From assembly GCF_001619585.1 (NCBI RefSeq), contig NZ_LQNT01000001.1:612601-676600 (forward strand): DNA of 64,000 bases. The letters run 5' to 3'. The translations under genes were made by a program, and so were the position numbers. Below are positions 50,225-59,182 of this stretch, piece after piece; the first letter of the stretch is position 1, and every line of letters begins with the position of its first letter. Origin of the DNA: Bhargavaea cecembensis. Its GTDB lineage: Bacteria > Bacillota > Bacilli > Bacillales_A > Planococcaceae. The notes beneath the pieces were generated by a model, which saw nothing but the letters and a program-made list of their open reading frames with translations, ran no database searches and was not told the origin of the DNA.

Positions 50225-51640
50225 TTATCTTTTCGGCGGGGTTTTATCATCGGGAATCAGGGAAACGTACGATTCCCCGTCCAGCCGTTCTTTCCATTCT
50301 GCAGTTGCGCTTTCGATGATTTCTTGATTTTCCATTGCATCAATTGCCGTGCAGGCGATGACTTTGGCCGCCTGCAGCATGCCTTTGTGGGCAATCGGCA
50401 TGGCACCCTGCGAGACGACCTGCCAGGTGTGCAGCGGCGTGCCGAGCGCAAAGCAGGCAGTCAGGCATTGTGTCGTCGGTACGACCCAGCTGACATCACC
50501 AACGTCAGTAGATCCGGCCATTGCAGCTTCCTCTGCAAACGGTGCGATAAAGTCCGCAATGGCTTTGTTTTTCAGTTTCCGGACCGTTTCCCGATCAGGT
50601 CCGGTCAGGTCCGCCTCGATGTCTTCACGAGACAGCGTAGCCTGAATTTCCTCTGCGAACCGGTAATCCTGTTCGTCATACGAAGGAACACCAATTGCGG
50701 ATAGGTGCCGATACATGGTCTCCGCAAGGACAGAGTTCGGTACCAGGTCCGAAGCCGCTCCTTCAAACACCGCTTCCAACGATGTTCCGGTCATGAGGGC
50801 AGCACCTTTAGCGATATTGTTCACGCGTTCGGTCAGTTCCTTTACCTGCTGCTTTTTCGGCGCCCTGATGAAGTAAAGGACTTCCGCATCTGCCTGAACC
50901 ACATTCGGGGAAGCACCTCCGGCATCGGTGATCGCATAATGGATACGGGCTTCCGGCACTATATGTTCCCTCAGGTAGTTCACGCCCACATTCATCAGTT
51001 CCACCGCGTCCAGTGCGCTCCGGCCCAGATGGGGTGCTGCGGCCGCATGCGCGCTTTTCCCTTTGAACTTGAACCTCACGGCGTAATTAGCAAGTGTGCT
51101 GACATGCCAGACACTCGGCTTGGTCATCGGGTGCCATGAAAAGGCGAGATCGACATCTTCAAACAACCCTTCGCGGACCATATAGGCTTTTCCCGACCCA
51201 TTTTCCTCGGCCGGACAGCCGTAATAGCGGATGGTTCCCTTCAGTCCGGTTTCCTCCATGTACGCTTTTACCGCAACTGCAGCGGCGAGCGAGCCGGTAC
51301 CCAGCAGGTTATGGCCGCAGCCGTGTCCATTTCCGCCAGCTTCCACCGGATTTTGTTTGGTGAGCCCCTTTTCTTGGCTCAGGCCGGCCAGTGCATCGAA
51401 TTCGCCCAGTACGGCGATGACCGGTTTTCCGGATCCGAAGCTTGCCACAAACCCGGTCTCCAGACCGGCTGCCTTGCGCTGCACCTCAAACCCCTCTTCT
51501 TCAAGTGCACCGGCCAGAATCTCTGAAGAGCGATGTTCGGCAAAGTAAAGTTCTGGACAGCTCCATACTTGATCGCTCAGTTCGATATACCTGTCTTTTT
51601 TCTGTTCAATCAATTTCGAAATGATTTCATGATATCCCAC
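50225..51640 (-). CDS. M20-family amidohydrolase, AbgB-like
   Basis: A 471-residue metallo-amidohydrolase. GNGHGCGHNLLGTGSLAAAV carries the catalytic Cys/His metal ligands, YYGCPAEENGSGKAYMV the Glu pair, FSWHPMTKPSVW a histidine, and FKGKSAHAAAAPHLGRSALD the dimerisation-domain signature. This is the p-aminobenzoyl-glutamate hydrolase subunit B (AbgB) type, which can act alone or as AbgAB. No AbgA gene lies beside it. It is 23 bp after an MFS gene, so import and cleavage are coupled. The substrate could be a conjugate of glutamate or glutamine, supported by the glutaminase gene downstream (inference). Confidence 0.9.
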   Translation of the reverse strand: MGYHEIISKLIEQKKDRYIELSDQVWSCPELYFAEHRSSEILAGALEEEGFEVQRKAAGLETGFVASFGSGKPVIAVLGEFDALAGLSQEKGLTKQNPVEAGGNGHGCGHNLLGTGSLAAAVAVKAYMEETGLKGTIRYYGCPAEENGSGKAYMVREGLFEDVDLAFSWHPMTKPSVWHVSTLANYAVRFKFKGKSAHAAAAPHLGRSALDAVELMNVGVNYLREHIVPEARIHYAITDAGGASPNVVQADAEVLYFIRAPKKQQVKELTERVNNIAKGAALMTGTSLEAVFEGAASDLVPNSVLAETMYRHLSAIGVPSYDEQDYRFAEEIQATLSREDIEADLTGPDRETVRKLKNKAIADFIAPFAEEAAMAGSTDVGDVSWVVPTTQCLTACFALGTPLHTWQVVSQGAMPIAHKGMLQAAKVIACTAIDAMENQEIIESATAEWKERLDGESYVSLIPDDKTPPKR

Positions 51641-51663
51641 AATCAGCGCCTCCTTGAGTTAGC

Positions 51664-52896
51664 TCACGCAGATGCTTCCGCTTTGGCACGGTCGAACAAT
51701 TCACCTTTATTGCGCATCGTGAGGATGGCGATGATGCAGATGACTGCGAATGTGATCAGCATCCAGAATGCCGCATTGAACGAGCCGTCGAATGCATCAA
51801 CGATGAACCCGATGGCCATCGGAGTGGCGAATCCGGCCAGCTGACCGCCTGTATTGGCGATTCCCATTGCCGTACCGGTGACCGAAGTAGGCAACTGCTT
51901 GAGAATGATGACCGGAAGCAAAGTAATGACAAAGGCGATGAAGAGATTGACGATGGTCTGGTAGGTGATGAACGCCGCAACACTTGGTGCAGTGAACATC
52001 AGATAGAGCATCAGTCCGGTCAGTGCACAAGAAATCGCACCAACAATTTTCTCCCGTCCTTCAGGCAATTTGTCGACCAGATAACCGCTCAGGAAGATGC
52101 CCAGCAGCATCGTGACGCCCGGAATCGTCTGTACCCAGCCGATCGAGATGAGGTCAAGGCCACGATCCTGAACGAGATAAGTCGGAATCCAGGTGGCCAG
52201 TCCCCAGTTCACGGCATAAATGCAGAAATACGCAATGACCATATTCCAGATCAGCGGCGTTTTCATCAATGAACCGACAAGACCTTTTTCTGCAGGCTTG
52301 GTGGCTCGTGCCAGTTTTTCTTCAGGCCTGTCCTCAGGCAGTCTGACGTATTTCCAATAAAGGAAGGCAATGAGGGCTCCCAAAGCTCCGAAAACAACGA
52401 AGGTCGTCCTCCATCCGATTGCAGTCAGAAGAAATGCGGACAATACCGGGATGATCAGAGCCACGATTCCGCTTGAAGAAAGCATGACGGACATCGCCCT
52501 TCCCCGCTCCGCCACAGGGAATGTGTTAGAAATGATTTTGGAACTCGACGGCTGGAAGCCGCCTTCCCCGATTCCGAACAGGAAGCGGATGACAACCATG
52601 GATGCAAGCGACCATGCAGCACCGGACAACCCTGTGAAGATGGACCATAAGATGACTGAGGCCAGCAGGATCTTTCTTGCTCCGAACCGGTCAGCGAGCC
52701 AGCCGCCCGGCATCTGCATGATGGCATAGCCGAGGAAGAAGCTGCTGAGAATAATTCCTGTAGCTGAAGCGCTCAGGTTTAAATCCTCCGTAATCTGAAG
52801 GACTGCGTAGTTCATGATGTAGCGGTCCAAGTTGCCCAGGCACCAGCCGAGGAAGAGCAGAATCAAAATGAGATTTCGTTCACGCTTGGGAAGCAT
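51664..52896 (-). CDS. MFS transporter, anion:cation symporter (ACS)-like
   Basis: A 410-residue protein with 12 membrane segments. WCLGNLDRYIMNYAVLQITE, GGWLADRFGARKILLASVIL (the MFS loop 2-3 signature) and RFLFGIGEGGFQPSSSKIIS match the ACS/phthalate-permease group, which imports organic anions such as hexuronates, tartrate or aromatic acids. First gene of the MFS-amidohydrolase unit; ATG 52896 behind TAGGAG. Its promoter region carries a cre-like site and an inverted repeat (separate entries). Confidence 0.9.
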   Translation of the reverse strand: MLPKRERNLILILLFLGWCLGNLDRYIMNYAVLQITEDLNLSASATGIILSSFFLGYAIMQMPGGWLADRFGARKILLASVILWSIFTGLSGAAWSLASMVVIRFLFGIGEGGFQPSSSKIISNTFPVAERGRAMSVMLSSSGIVALIIPVLSAFLLTAIGWRTTFVVFGALGALIAFLYWKYVRLPEDRPEEKLARATKPAEKGLVGSLMKTPLIWNMVIAYFCIYAVNWGLATWIPTYLVQDRGLDLISIGWVQTIPGVTMLLGIFLSGYLVDKLPEGREKIVGAISCALTGLMLYLMFTAPSVAAFITYQTIVNLFIAFVITLLPVIILKQLPTSVTGTAMGIANTGGQLAGFATPMAIGFIVDAFDGSFNAAFWMLITFAVICIIAILTMRNKGELFDRAKAEASA

Positions 52897-52966
52897 GCTT
52901 TCAACTCCTATTCTCTGAGATGTTGGTCTTGATGTTGTGTTTAGAGATGAAACGCTTCCACTTCAT

Positions 52967-53058
52967 TAAAAGCGTTTACACGAATTTCGAACTTTCTTTA
53001 ACGAAGATAAAGCGAAACTTTCGTTATTGATTTTATAATAGGTTTCTCTGTTGCGCAA
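52967..53058 (-). promoter_or_regulatory. Promoter, operator dyad and cre-like site of the MFS operon
   Basis: Minus strand: TTGCGC (53053-53058), 17-bp spacer and TAAAAT (53030-53035). An inverted repeat TAACGAA...TTCGTTA (52999-53026, 14-bp centre) covers the start site, and TGTAAACGCTTTTA (52967-52980) resembles a cre box at 12 of 14 positions. The arrangement implies a specific repressor plus CcpA. The regulator encoded just upstream is a candidate for the dyad. Confidence 0.55.
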
Positions 53059-53069
53059 TATATTTTTCA

Positions 53070-53102
53070 AAAAAAACAAGCACCCCATTTGGGATGCTCA
53101 TT
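53070..53102 (-). terminator. Terminator of the regulator gene
   Basis: GAGCATCCCA pairs with GGGGTGCTT (with G-U) and is followed by GTTTTTTTT on the minus strand. Confidence 0.75.
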
Positions 53103-53108
53103 TCAGTG

Positions 53109-54410
53109 CTATTTTAACCGGTAAATTTTTATCGGCCTTCCGCGGGTATGCTGGGCTTCTTCCCCGACATTCTCGGCCAGCTCTGCATCACACAAATCTG
53201 CAACGATGCGCTGGGCATTCCGTTCGGTCATTTGGAGATGAGCGGCCAGATCCTTCGTCGTAAACTGGTGCCACCCCATTTTTTGGACAAGGGCATCAAT
53301 TTTCTTATAGGATTTGACGCTGATTTTGGCTTCACTCAGCTTTTCCAGGATATCCTGATCATCAGTCCGGTACGAATAGTTCAGTTCTTCCTGATCCCCT
53401 GCTGATTCGATGAGGGTTCCGTCATCCTGGATGATGACAATCCCTTGTCCGTCGTCCTTTTTCGATATCTGGAGGGCACGGTGGGCATGAATTTCCGCCG
53501 CCAGCACCGTACTGCCGAATCCAATTCCCACAGCAACAGGAGTATCGGCCTCAACAGACAGATAGCGGGCTTTATCCTTGAGTGCCTGGAGCTCGCGCTC
53601 AATGGCTCCGCGTGAACTGAAGATGGAATACCTGCCATTGCCTTCGTCGACAAGGGATCCGTCAATCTTTTCGCAAAGCTGGATCAATGTCTCTTTTAGG
53701 CGGAGTTCCAAATACTGTACCTGATACGTCTTTTCCATCTTTTCTTTGATTAAATCAAAATCCTTGATTTCGATTTTCTCTACACCAATCTGGGTGTCTT
53801 TATAATAAGATGTCTTGACCTTTTCAAAGAAGATCCGCAGAGTCTGGAAGATTTCAATCCGTGTCGGTGACATGAGCCTAACCGGGATTCCTGCTTTCTC
53901 CAGCGCATTCCGTACAGTCGGATAACAGGTCAGGACACCATCCGTCTTACCCTCTTCCCACAGATTCTTATGGAAGCGAAGCAGCTCTTCGGATTCCGTA
54001 TCGGCCTCAATCGTTAGAACAAACAGTTCCTGTGCGATTTCCCTCAGTGTTTCCAGGCTTTCGCCTTCGCCAATATTTGTAGTCGGGATCATATCGATGC
54101 TGATCCGTTCCAACAGCTTCTCCTGTGCATAGACGAGTTCCATAAAACTTTTGTAGATGCTGGTTTCGGTGGAGTAAATGTATACCAGCCGGTCAGCGGC
54201 AGGCATGATGTTCTTGGCTACCTGATACGGAATGAAACCCGACAGAAGCCAGTAATCAACTTGGCGGTCATGGTTTCGCACAATATCTGCAACTTCCCTC
54301 GTTTCCTGATACGGATATGGGATCAGTTCCATCTCTTGTTCAATTTCCCTGGCCACCCCGATAATCCGTTCAACGGACGGAGCCGGACCGACCACACCGA
54401 TTCGAAACAT
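53109..54410 (-). CDS. Unusual transcriptional regulator: sensor, GGDEF/GTP-cyclohydrolase-like fold and C-terminal HTH
   Basis: A 433-residue protein in three parts. The N-terminal half (RIGVVGPAPSVERIIGVARE; DYWLLSGFIPYQVAKNIMPA) resembles a PrpR-N or periplasmic-binding-like sensor. Residues of about 275-340 (VAVGIGFGSTVLAAEIHAHR, then ALQISKKDDG) look like the palm of degenerate GGDEF or GTP cyclohydrolase III domains. The C-terminus (FTTKDLAAHLQMTERNAQRI, then VADLCDAELAEN) is a winged HTH. No GGDEF residues are preserved. It lies upstream of the MFS-amidohydrolase operon and may control it. ATG 54410; the ribosome binding site is modest. Confidence 0.7.
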   Translation of the reverse strand: MFRIGVVGPAPSVERIIGVAREIEQEMELIPYPYQETREVADIVRNHDRQVDYWLLSGFIPYQVAKNIMPAADRLVYIYSTETSIYKSFMELVYAQEKLLERISIDMIPTTNIGEGESLETLREIAQELFVLTIEADTESEELLRFHKNLWEEGKTDGVLTCYPTVRNALEKAGIPVRLMSPTRIEIFQTLRIFFEKVKTSYYKDTQIGVEKIEIKDFDLIKEKMEKTYQVQYLELRLKETLIQLCEKIDGSLVDEGNGRYSIFSSRGAIERELQALKDKARYLSVEADTPVAVGIGFGSTVLAAEIHAHRALQISKKDDGQGIVIIQDDGTLIESAGDQEELNYSYRTDDQDILEKLSEAKISVKSYKKIDALVQKMGWHQFTTKDLAAHLQMTERNAQRIVADLCDAELAENVGEEAQHTRGRPIKIYRLK

Positions 54411-54570
54411 GGTTTGATTCCTACCTTCTGTTCAAACAACAAATATGATTTATTAGGAGTATAACACAGGCTGTTGCATCACTCCGAACAGTCATAATAG
54501 GTATGGAACCCTGATGACCATGAATCGTCCTATAACCAATTAAACGGATAGACAGGAGGCAGCCTTCACC

Positions 54571-54705
54571 ATGACCGGCATGACATCCAGACAGACGCAA
54601 TCCCGCCTCGTCGACCTTCTCTTTTTCTTGCTCGGCAGCCTGTACCTGACGGGCATTGCCGCAACGTTCATTTATGTCGTCAGCAAAATGGTCAACTACT
54701 TCTAA
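54571..54705 (+). CDS. Small single-pass membrane protein (44 aa)
   Basis: A short gene with a strong site: ACAGGAGG 9 nt before ATG 54571, stop TAA 54705, terminator immediately after. The peptide starts MTGMTSRQTQSRLVDLLFFL, then a hydrophobic helix (LLGSLYLTGIAATFIYVV) and a short polar tail SKMVNYF. One membrane segment with a basic N-terminus. No family recognised. It is divergent from the regulator gene and sits alone between two terminator-bounded units. Confidence 0.65.
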   Translation: MTGMTSRQTQSRLVDLLFFLLGSLYLTGIAATFIYVVSKMVNYF

Positions 54706-54710
54706 AAAGA

Positions 54711-54742
54711 GAGCCGATGCCCCGGGGCACCGGCTCTTTTCG
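54711..54742. terminator. Bidirectional terminator
   Basis: GAGCCGATGCCCC pairs with GGGGCACCGGCTC, then TTTT; used by the 44-aa gene and the convergent lipoprotein gene. Confidence 0.85.
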
Positions 54743-54746
54743 CGTA

Positions 54747-55277
54747 TTAGTTGCTGTATTTCTGCTCCAGGTCATCCAAGCTGGTGTTGTACTCTGAAGT
54801 TTTTTCGTCAATCTGCTCCTGCAGCTGCATGATCTCCGCATAGACCGCTTCAGACTCTGCATACGATTCATCGCTTACCGGTGGGATGTGCAGTTCAAGG
54901 AACTCCGCCTGCTTATTGAACGAATCGGCCATCAGATTCAGTTGATCAATCGTAATTTGATTCACTTCTTTGATTTCCTGATTGATCAGGCCGTCCTGCA
55001 GCTCTTCGGCCATTACCCTTGTTTCTTCAATATAAGAAATCATCTCGTCGGTGATATAGTCACGGGCCTTTTCCGGCTCCGGAATCATGGCGTTGAGATG
55101 GCCACCCATTTCGGCGAGTTCCAAAGACCGTTCATGGATCGGATCGATCCCTTCCGTCCGATATTGATCGAACTCTTCAGCGGGGCTGGGATCGCCGCTG
55201 CTCTCTGAATTGCTGCATGCGGCCAGGACCATCAAAGCCAGCGTCAGCAGACTGACGATAACACTTTTTCGGTTCAT
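54747..55277 (-). CDS. Lipoprotein paralogous to the LXG-locus lipoproteins (1)
   Basis: A 176-residue lipoprotein: lipobox VLAAC (Cys21), then EEFDQYRTEGIDPIHERSLE followed by LAEMGGHL, EELQDGLINQEIKEVNQITI and a terminal coil (YAEIMQLQEQIDEKTSEYNT). It aligns along its length with 45617-46150 and 55318-55842, especially QDGLxNQEIxExN and PPxxDE. ATG 55277 after TGGAG. Second gene of a two-gene unit. No LXG gene is adjacent, so it may be an orphan immunity-type copy or serve a general envelope role. Confidence 0.75.
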   Translation of the reverse strand: MNRKSVIVSLLTLALMVLAACSNSESSGDPSPAEEFDQYRTEGIDPIHERSLELAEMGGHLNAMIPEPEKARDYITDEMISYIEETRVMAEELQDGLINQEIKEVNQITIDQLNLMADSFNKQAEFLELHIPPVSDESYAESEAVYAEIMQLQEQIDEKTSEYNTSLDDLEQKYSN

Positions 55278-55317
55278 TCTTCCTCACTCCAGTACTAGCT
55301 TCTATTCAATGGGTCAT

Positions 55318-55842
55318 TTAGTTTTCCGCTAATTCCTCTACCCGCTTTTCATACTCGGCTGATGTTCGGTCGATTTCCTCCTGTAACTCCATGAGCTCAG
55401 CATAGATGTTTTCCGTTTTTTCGTAAACGGCCTTCTCGTCTTCGATTGGTGGAATATTCATTTCAGTCATGGCTGCTGTCATCGTAAACGATTCCAGAGT
55501 CAGCTCCAGATTTTTAATCAAAATTTTATTTAACTCTTGAATCTCCTGATTGACAAGTCCGTCCTGTGCATCCATCGCCATGTCCCTGGTTTCTGCAACA
55601 TAGGGAATCAGTTCTTCATTTATGTACTGAAATGCTTCTTCCGCCTCTTCGAGCATCGTTGTATAGCGTCCGCCCATTTCCGCCGTTTTGATCGCCCGAT
55701 CATTTAAAGGTTCAATTACTTCCGTCCGATATTCTTCAAATTCCTTTTCTAAACCGATTTGGTCTGTAGCGGAGGGATTGCATGCCGCGATAGAAAAGAT
55801 CGGCAAGATGATCATCATTAATTGAAAATGGATTCGTTTCAT
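55318..55842 (-). CDS. Lipoprotein paralogous to the LXG-locus lipoproteins (2)
   Basis: A 174-residue lipoprotein with lipobox SIAAC (about Cys21), EKEFEEYRTEVIEPLNDRAI followed by KTAEMGGRYT, MDAQDGLVNQEIQELNKILI, EMNIPPIEDEKAVYEKTENI and a terminal coil. It is closest to the copy just downstream (54747) and to the LXG-locus lipoprotein 1. ATG 55842 behind GGGAGG. The 280 bp upstream contain no gene, only the terminator of the next unit. Confidence 0.75.
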   Translation of the reverse strand: MKRIHFQLMMIILPIFSIAACNPSATDQIGLEKEFEEYRTEVIEPLNDRAIKTAEMGGRYTTMLEEAEEAFQYINEELIPYVAETRDMAMDAQDGLVNQEIQELNKILIKNLELTLESFTMTAAMTEMNIPPIEDEKAVYEKTENIYAELMELQEEIDRTSAEYEKRVEELAEN

Positions 55843-56044
55843 TTAAGCACCTCCCTCATTCATCAGACAGGATCCATGATTGGCTAAGAACCGATTCAAG
55901 CTGTTTCCATAGCTCAATGTATCAAAGTAGAAAAGATTGAAGGATGAGAACAAAGACTCAGATAGAGAGAATTCCGATATACGTTTACCCTATATTACTA
56001 CAATGGTCGTTAATCCCCCCTTACCGAACGCATGCCCCGGACAT

Positions 56045-56086
56045 GCAAAACACGTCAGACTTCCGCCTTTCGGAATATCTGACGTC
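56045..56086 (-). terminator. Terminator of the PucR-like regulator gene
   Basis: On the minus strand CGTCAGATATTCCG pairs with CGGAAGTCTGACG, followed by TGTTTTG. Confidence 0.75.
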
Positions 56087-56122
56087 ACTTTGTTTTCATT
56101 TAGGTCAGCATCGCATCGGCTT

Positions 56123-57862
56123 TTATGAATCAACGGCTTCTGGATGGTCACCGGCCAACCTGCAGGCGAGCTGAAGATTCAATAGAACTTCCGGATCCGC
56201 CAGGTCCGCATCAAGCAGACGGGAAATTTGCTTCATGCGATACTGCAGCGTGTTTGGATGGATATGAAGTTCCTTTGCAGCCTGGCCAGGCCGCTGAAGA
56301 TTTCTGCAATAAGCCTGAAGCGTTTTTGTCAGTTCTGTCCCTTTTTCCCTGTCGTACTTATTGATCGGACCGAGAAAAGCAGCGATGAATGAGGCAACCT
56401 CCTTGCCCGAGCTTCCGGCAATCAGGCGATGAAAAAGAAAACGGGAACTGTCGGCAATCCGTTCACGGCAGTGAGATTCTTCCATTAACTTAAGTGTCAT
56501 CGTGGCAGACTGGAGTGAATCCGGTAGTTCTTCTATCCGCTGAACCAGCCTTCCGACACCGAATCTGGCTTCTTCGGCCGGTCCATTCCCCTTTTGTACA
56601 AATTGGCCTGTCTCTTCGGCAATCGAAGAGAGACGATGGTAAATTTGCTTGTAATCGGAATTAAGACTCACCGACAGGAGCAGAAGATAAATTTGATCGC
56701 GCTGTACAACCAGACTTCCGGGGAAGGCCCTGCTGATTTCAATTTCAAGAAAGCTGGCCATTTCATTCTGTCTCATCAGGTGATCAATCGGACTAGCAGG
56801 GCGAGGGTCACCAATTTGTACGGCTACGGGCAGGAAAGCGCCTGCAGTATTTAATCCCAGGCTTTTTGCTCTGTTCAGGAAACCTTCTGCCAAAATACCG
56901 TTCATCAGGTTGTCCATCAGTTCTGTTTTATACCGTTGCTCTACTTGGCGGGCTGCTGCCTGTCTGTTGATCTCCAGGGCGAAAAAAAGAAGACTCTGCT
57001 GGATGAAATAGTCATCCGTCTGCTTGGTTACATTCTGTCCTTCCTCGTAAATCAGCAACTTGCCGAGAAGTTGACGCCCGTCCCTGATCAAGTACTCGTC
57101 GGCGGGCGGAGTGTATTCCGGGATATAAGAAGTATTAAAGACTTCACCATAAACCGTGAGAAGGGAAAGGGGCTTCCTGATGACGGAAAATAACTGTCCC
57201 AGCATCACGTCCAATCCTTGGCCGGAATTCATATTGACCAGCTGCTCCTGCTGATAGTCAATCATGGTTTTGAACGTACTGTTTTTGATTTTGATGGCTT
57301 CATACAAGGAAGCTCTCTCTAATGCGGTTGCGGCTAGTCCGGATATCGTTTCCAGGAGCTCGACATCCGCAACGGTAAAAATGCCCGCCTCGGCAAACCC
57401 ATTGAGTGTCACGACACCGATGCAATCCCCTTTGGCAGTGATCAGCGGAACACTCATAGCCCTGTATGAATTATTGCTGGGATGCATCGCCATCGAACGG
57501 TCAAGCAATTGACGGTTTTCCGGCCTCATCGATTGGGGATAGCCGGTGATTTCCGCTCTGTTCGAAAGAAGGATCGGCTTTCTCGACTTAAAGCAGTCTC
57601 CTGTAAATGACTCTCCGGGCAAAAGCCGGATTTGCTCAACCTTTTCATCGAAATTCACATAAGCACGGCATATCAGGAGGCGTAATTCGGGATCAAATAA
57701 AAACAGTGCACCGCCATCAGCATCGGGTATCGCCCGTATGGATTCGGACAGGGTCAGTTCAAATAGTTCGTCCAGCTCCAATGTGGAGTTTACGGCATTG
57801 GCTACATTGATCACGGCCTCAGCTCTGGCTGACGAGAGATGGTGTTCAGCGCTTCTCACCAT
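56123..57862 (-). CDS. PucR/CdaR-like regulator with GAF domain
   Basis: A 579-residue regulator. A GAF domain (about 15-190; LLPGESFTGDCFKSRKPILL and YRAMSVPLITAKGDCIGVVT) is followed by a GGDEF-like region typical of CdaR/PucR proteins (GFVQ-type; ARFGVGRLVQRIEELPDSLQ). The C-terminal PucR HTH reads LTKTLQAYCRNLQRPGQAAK, then ELHIHPNTLQYRMKQISRLL. Such proteins activate catabolic operons in response to a small ligand. It is co-directional with, and downstream of, the AbgT-amidohydrolase-M20 operon but separately terminated, and may be its activator (inference). The ATG follows AAAGGAGG. Confidence 0.88.
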   Translation of the reverse strand: MVRSAEHHLSSARAEAVINVANAVNSTLELDELFELTLSESIRAIPDADGGALFLFDPELRLLICRAYVNFDEKVEQIRLLPGESFTGDCFKSRKPILLSNRAEITGYPQSMRPENRQLLDRSMAMHPSNNSYRAMSVPLITAKGDCIGVVTLNGFAEAGIFTVADVELLETISGLAATALERASLYEAIKIKNSTFKTMIDYQQEQLVNMNSGQGLDVMLGQLFSVIRKPLSLLTVYGEVFNTSYIPEYTPPADEYLIRDGRQLLGKLLIYEEGQNVTKQTDDYFIQQSLLFFALEINRQAAARQVEQRYKTELMDNLMNGILAEGFLNRAKSLGLNTAGAFLPVAVQIGDPRPASPIDHLMRQNEMASFLEIEISRAFPGSLVVQRDQIYLLLLSVSLNSDYKQIYHRLSSIAEETGQFVQKGNGPAEEARFGVGRLVQRIEELPDSLQSATMTLKLMEESHCRERIADSSRFLFHRLIAGSSGKEVASFIAAFLGPINKYDREKGTELTKTLQAYCRNLQRPGQAAKELHIHPNTLQYRMKQISRLLDADLADPEVLLNLQLACRLAGDHPEAVDS

Positions 57863-57953
57863 CAGATCCCTCCTTTTATGCTTCTAATTATCGTAGCATA
57901 ATTCGGAACAAATAGAATCCTTGAGTTGACGGCGATCACAGAAATTTCATCCT

Positions 57954-57985
57954 AAAAAAAGACACCCTGCCCAGGGTGTCTTTCA
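57954..57985 (-). terminator. Terminator of the AbgT operon
   Basis: AAGACACCCTG pairs with CAGGGTGTCTTT, with a run of U residues on the minus strand; it overlaps the last M20 codons. Confidence 0.85.
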
Positions 57986-59182
57986 ATATTGATGGAGAAT
58001 CGCCATAAACGTCTTTGCTGTACTCAGCATGGCTTTTTCATCAAAATCGAACTTGGCATGATGGTGTGGATACGGACCCCCTTTCGGACACGCGCCGGCG
58101 AAGAAAATGGAGCCAGGGACTTTCTGGGTGTAATAGGAGAAATCCTCTCCCGGCATGACAGGCGGCGTTTCCAAAACGTTCCCCTCATCAAAAATAACTT
58201 CCATCGCATTCTTGACGACCGCCGTTTCTGCCTTATGGTTCCATAGCGCATCATAACCGCTTTCCAGGTTAGCCTCTGCACGTGCGCCCAATGCGTCGGC
58301 AACGCCGGAAGCGATATTTGCGAGCTTCTCCCTCGCCATTTTCCTGGTTTCCGGTGCATAAGAGCGGATGGTACCGGTCATGACCGCCTCGCCAGGAATG
58401 ACATTGTTGGCATCCCCCGCGTGAATTGAACCGACAGAAACGACAAGCTGCTCCAGAGGGTCTGTACTCCGGCTGACAATCGTCTGCAGGGCCGTCACAA
58501 TATGGGAAGCCACGACAATCGGATCGACCGCTTCATGGGGCACAGCACCGTGGCCCCCTTTACCATTGACCTTGATTTCAAATGTATCCACCGCCGCCTG
58601 GATATAGCCTTCCCGGTAATACATCGTTCCCGAAGGCATCATGCTTTGAAGGTGACAGCCATAAATGGCATCCACGCCTTCCAGGCAACCGTCTTCAATC
58701 ATCGCCATGGCACCTCCCGGGTACAGCTCCTCGCCAAATTGATGGATCAGGACCACGTTGTGCCGGATTCGCTCCTTGTTTTCGACCAGGCTTTTGGCAA
58801 ACCCCAGGAGTGCGGCAGTATGCCCGTCATGTCCGCAGGCATGGGAGACTCCGAGGTTTTTCGATTTGTACGGGACTTCTTTTGCGTCCTGAATCGGAAG
58901 TGCGTCAAAGTCAGCCCTGAACGCGATGGCCTTGACGGGATTTTCCACACGGAATGTGGCCACAACACCCCGTCCGCCCACTTCTGTCCGAACATCAATT
59001 CCGAGGTCCCGGTAAAATTTCGCGATCAACTTGGGCGTCTCCACTTCCCGGTGTGACAGTTCCGGATATTGGTGCAGGTGCCTTCTGATTTCGATCATCT
59101 CCGGAAGCAATGTTTCAAGGGTATCCAGACATGCCTGGAGTCCTTCATCCAACGACAGCTTCAAGTTTGTTTGCAGACTCAT
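57983..59182 (-). CDS. M20-family N-acyl-amino acid amidohydrolase
   Basis: A 399-residue hydrolase of the hippurate/N-acetyl-amino-acid amidohydrolase group. Metal ligands sit in VSHACGHDGHTAALLGFAKS (Cys, His), HQFGEELYPGGAMAMI (Glu), the His of YGCHLQSMM, and the C-terminal His of GGPYPHHHAKFDFDE. NGKGGHGAVPHEAVDPIVVA is the dimer-domain signature. I start at ATG 59182 (MSLQTNLKL) after AAAGGGGG; it overlaps the previous gene by 38 bp. Last gene after AbgT and an amidohydrolase, so it probably cleaves the imported amide. Confidence 0.92.
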   Translation of the reverse strand: MSLQTNLKLSLDEGLQACLDTLETLLPEMIEIRRHLHQYPELSHREVETPKLIAKFYRDLGIDVRTEVGGRGVVATFRVENPVKAIAFRADFDALPIQDAKEVPYKSKNLGVSHACGHDGHTAALLGFAKSLVENKERIRHNVVLIHQFGEELYPGGAMAMIEDGCLEGVDAIYGCHLQSMMPSGTMYYREGYIQAAVDTFEIKVNGKGGHGAVPHEAVDPIVVASHIVTALQTIVSRSTDPLEQLVVSVGSIHAGDANNVIPGEAVMTGTIRSYAPETRKMAREKLANIASGVADALGARAEANLESGYDALWNHKAETAVVKNAMEVIFDEGNVLETPPVMPGEDFSYYTQKVPGSIFFAGACPKGGPYPHHHAKFDFDEKAMLSTAKTFMAILHQY

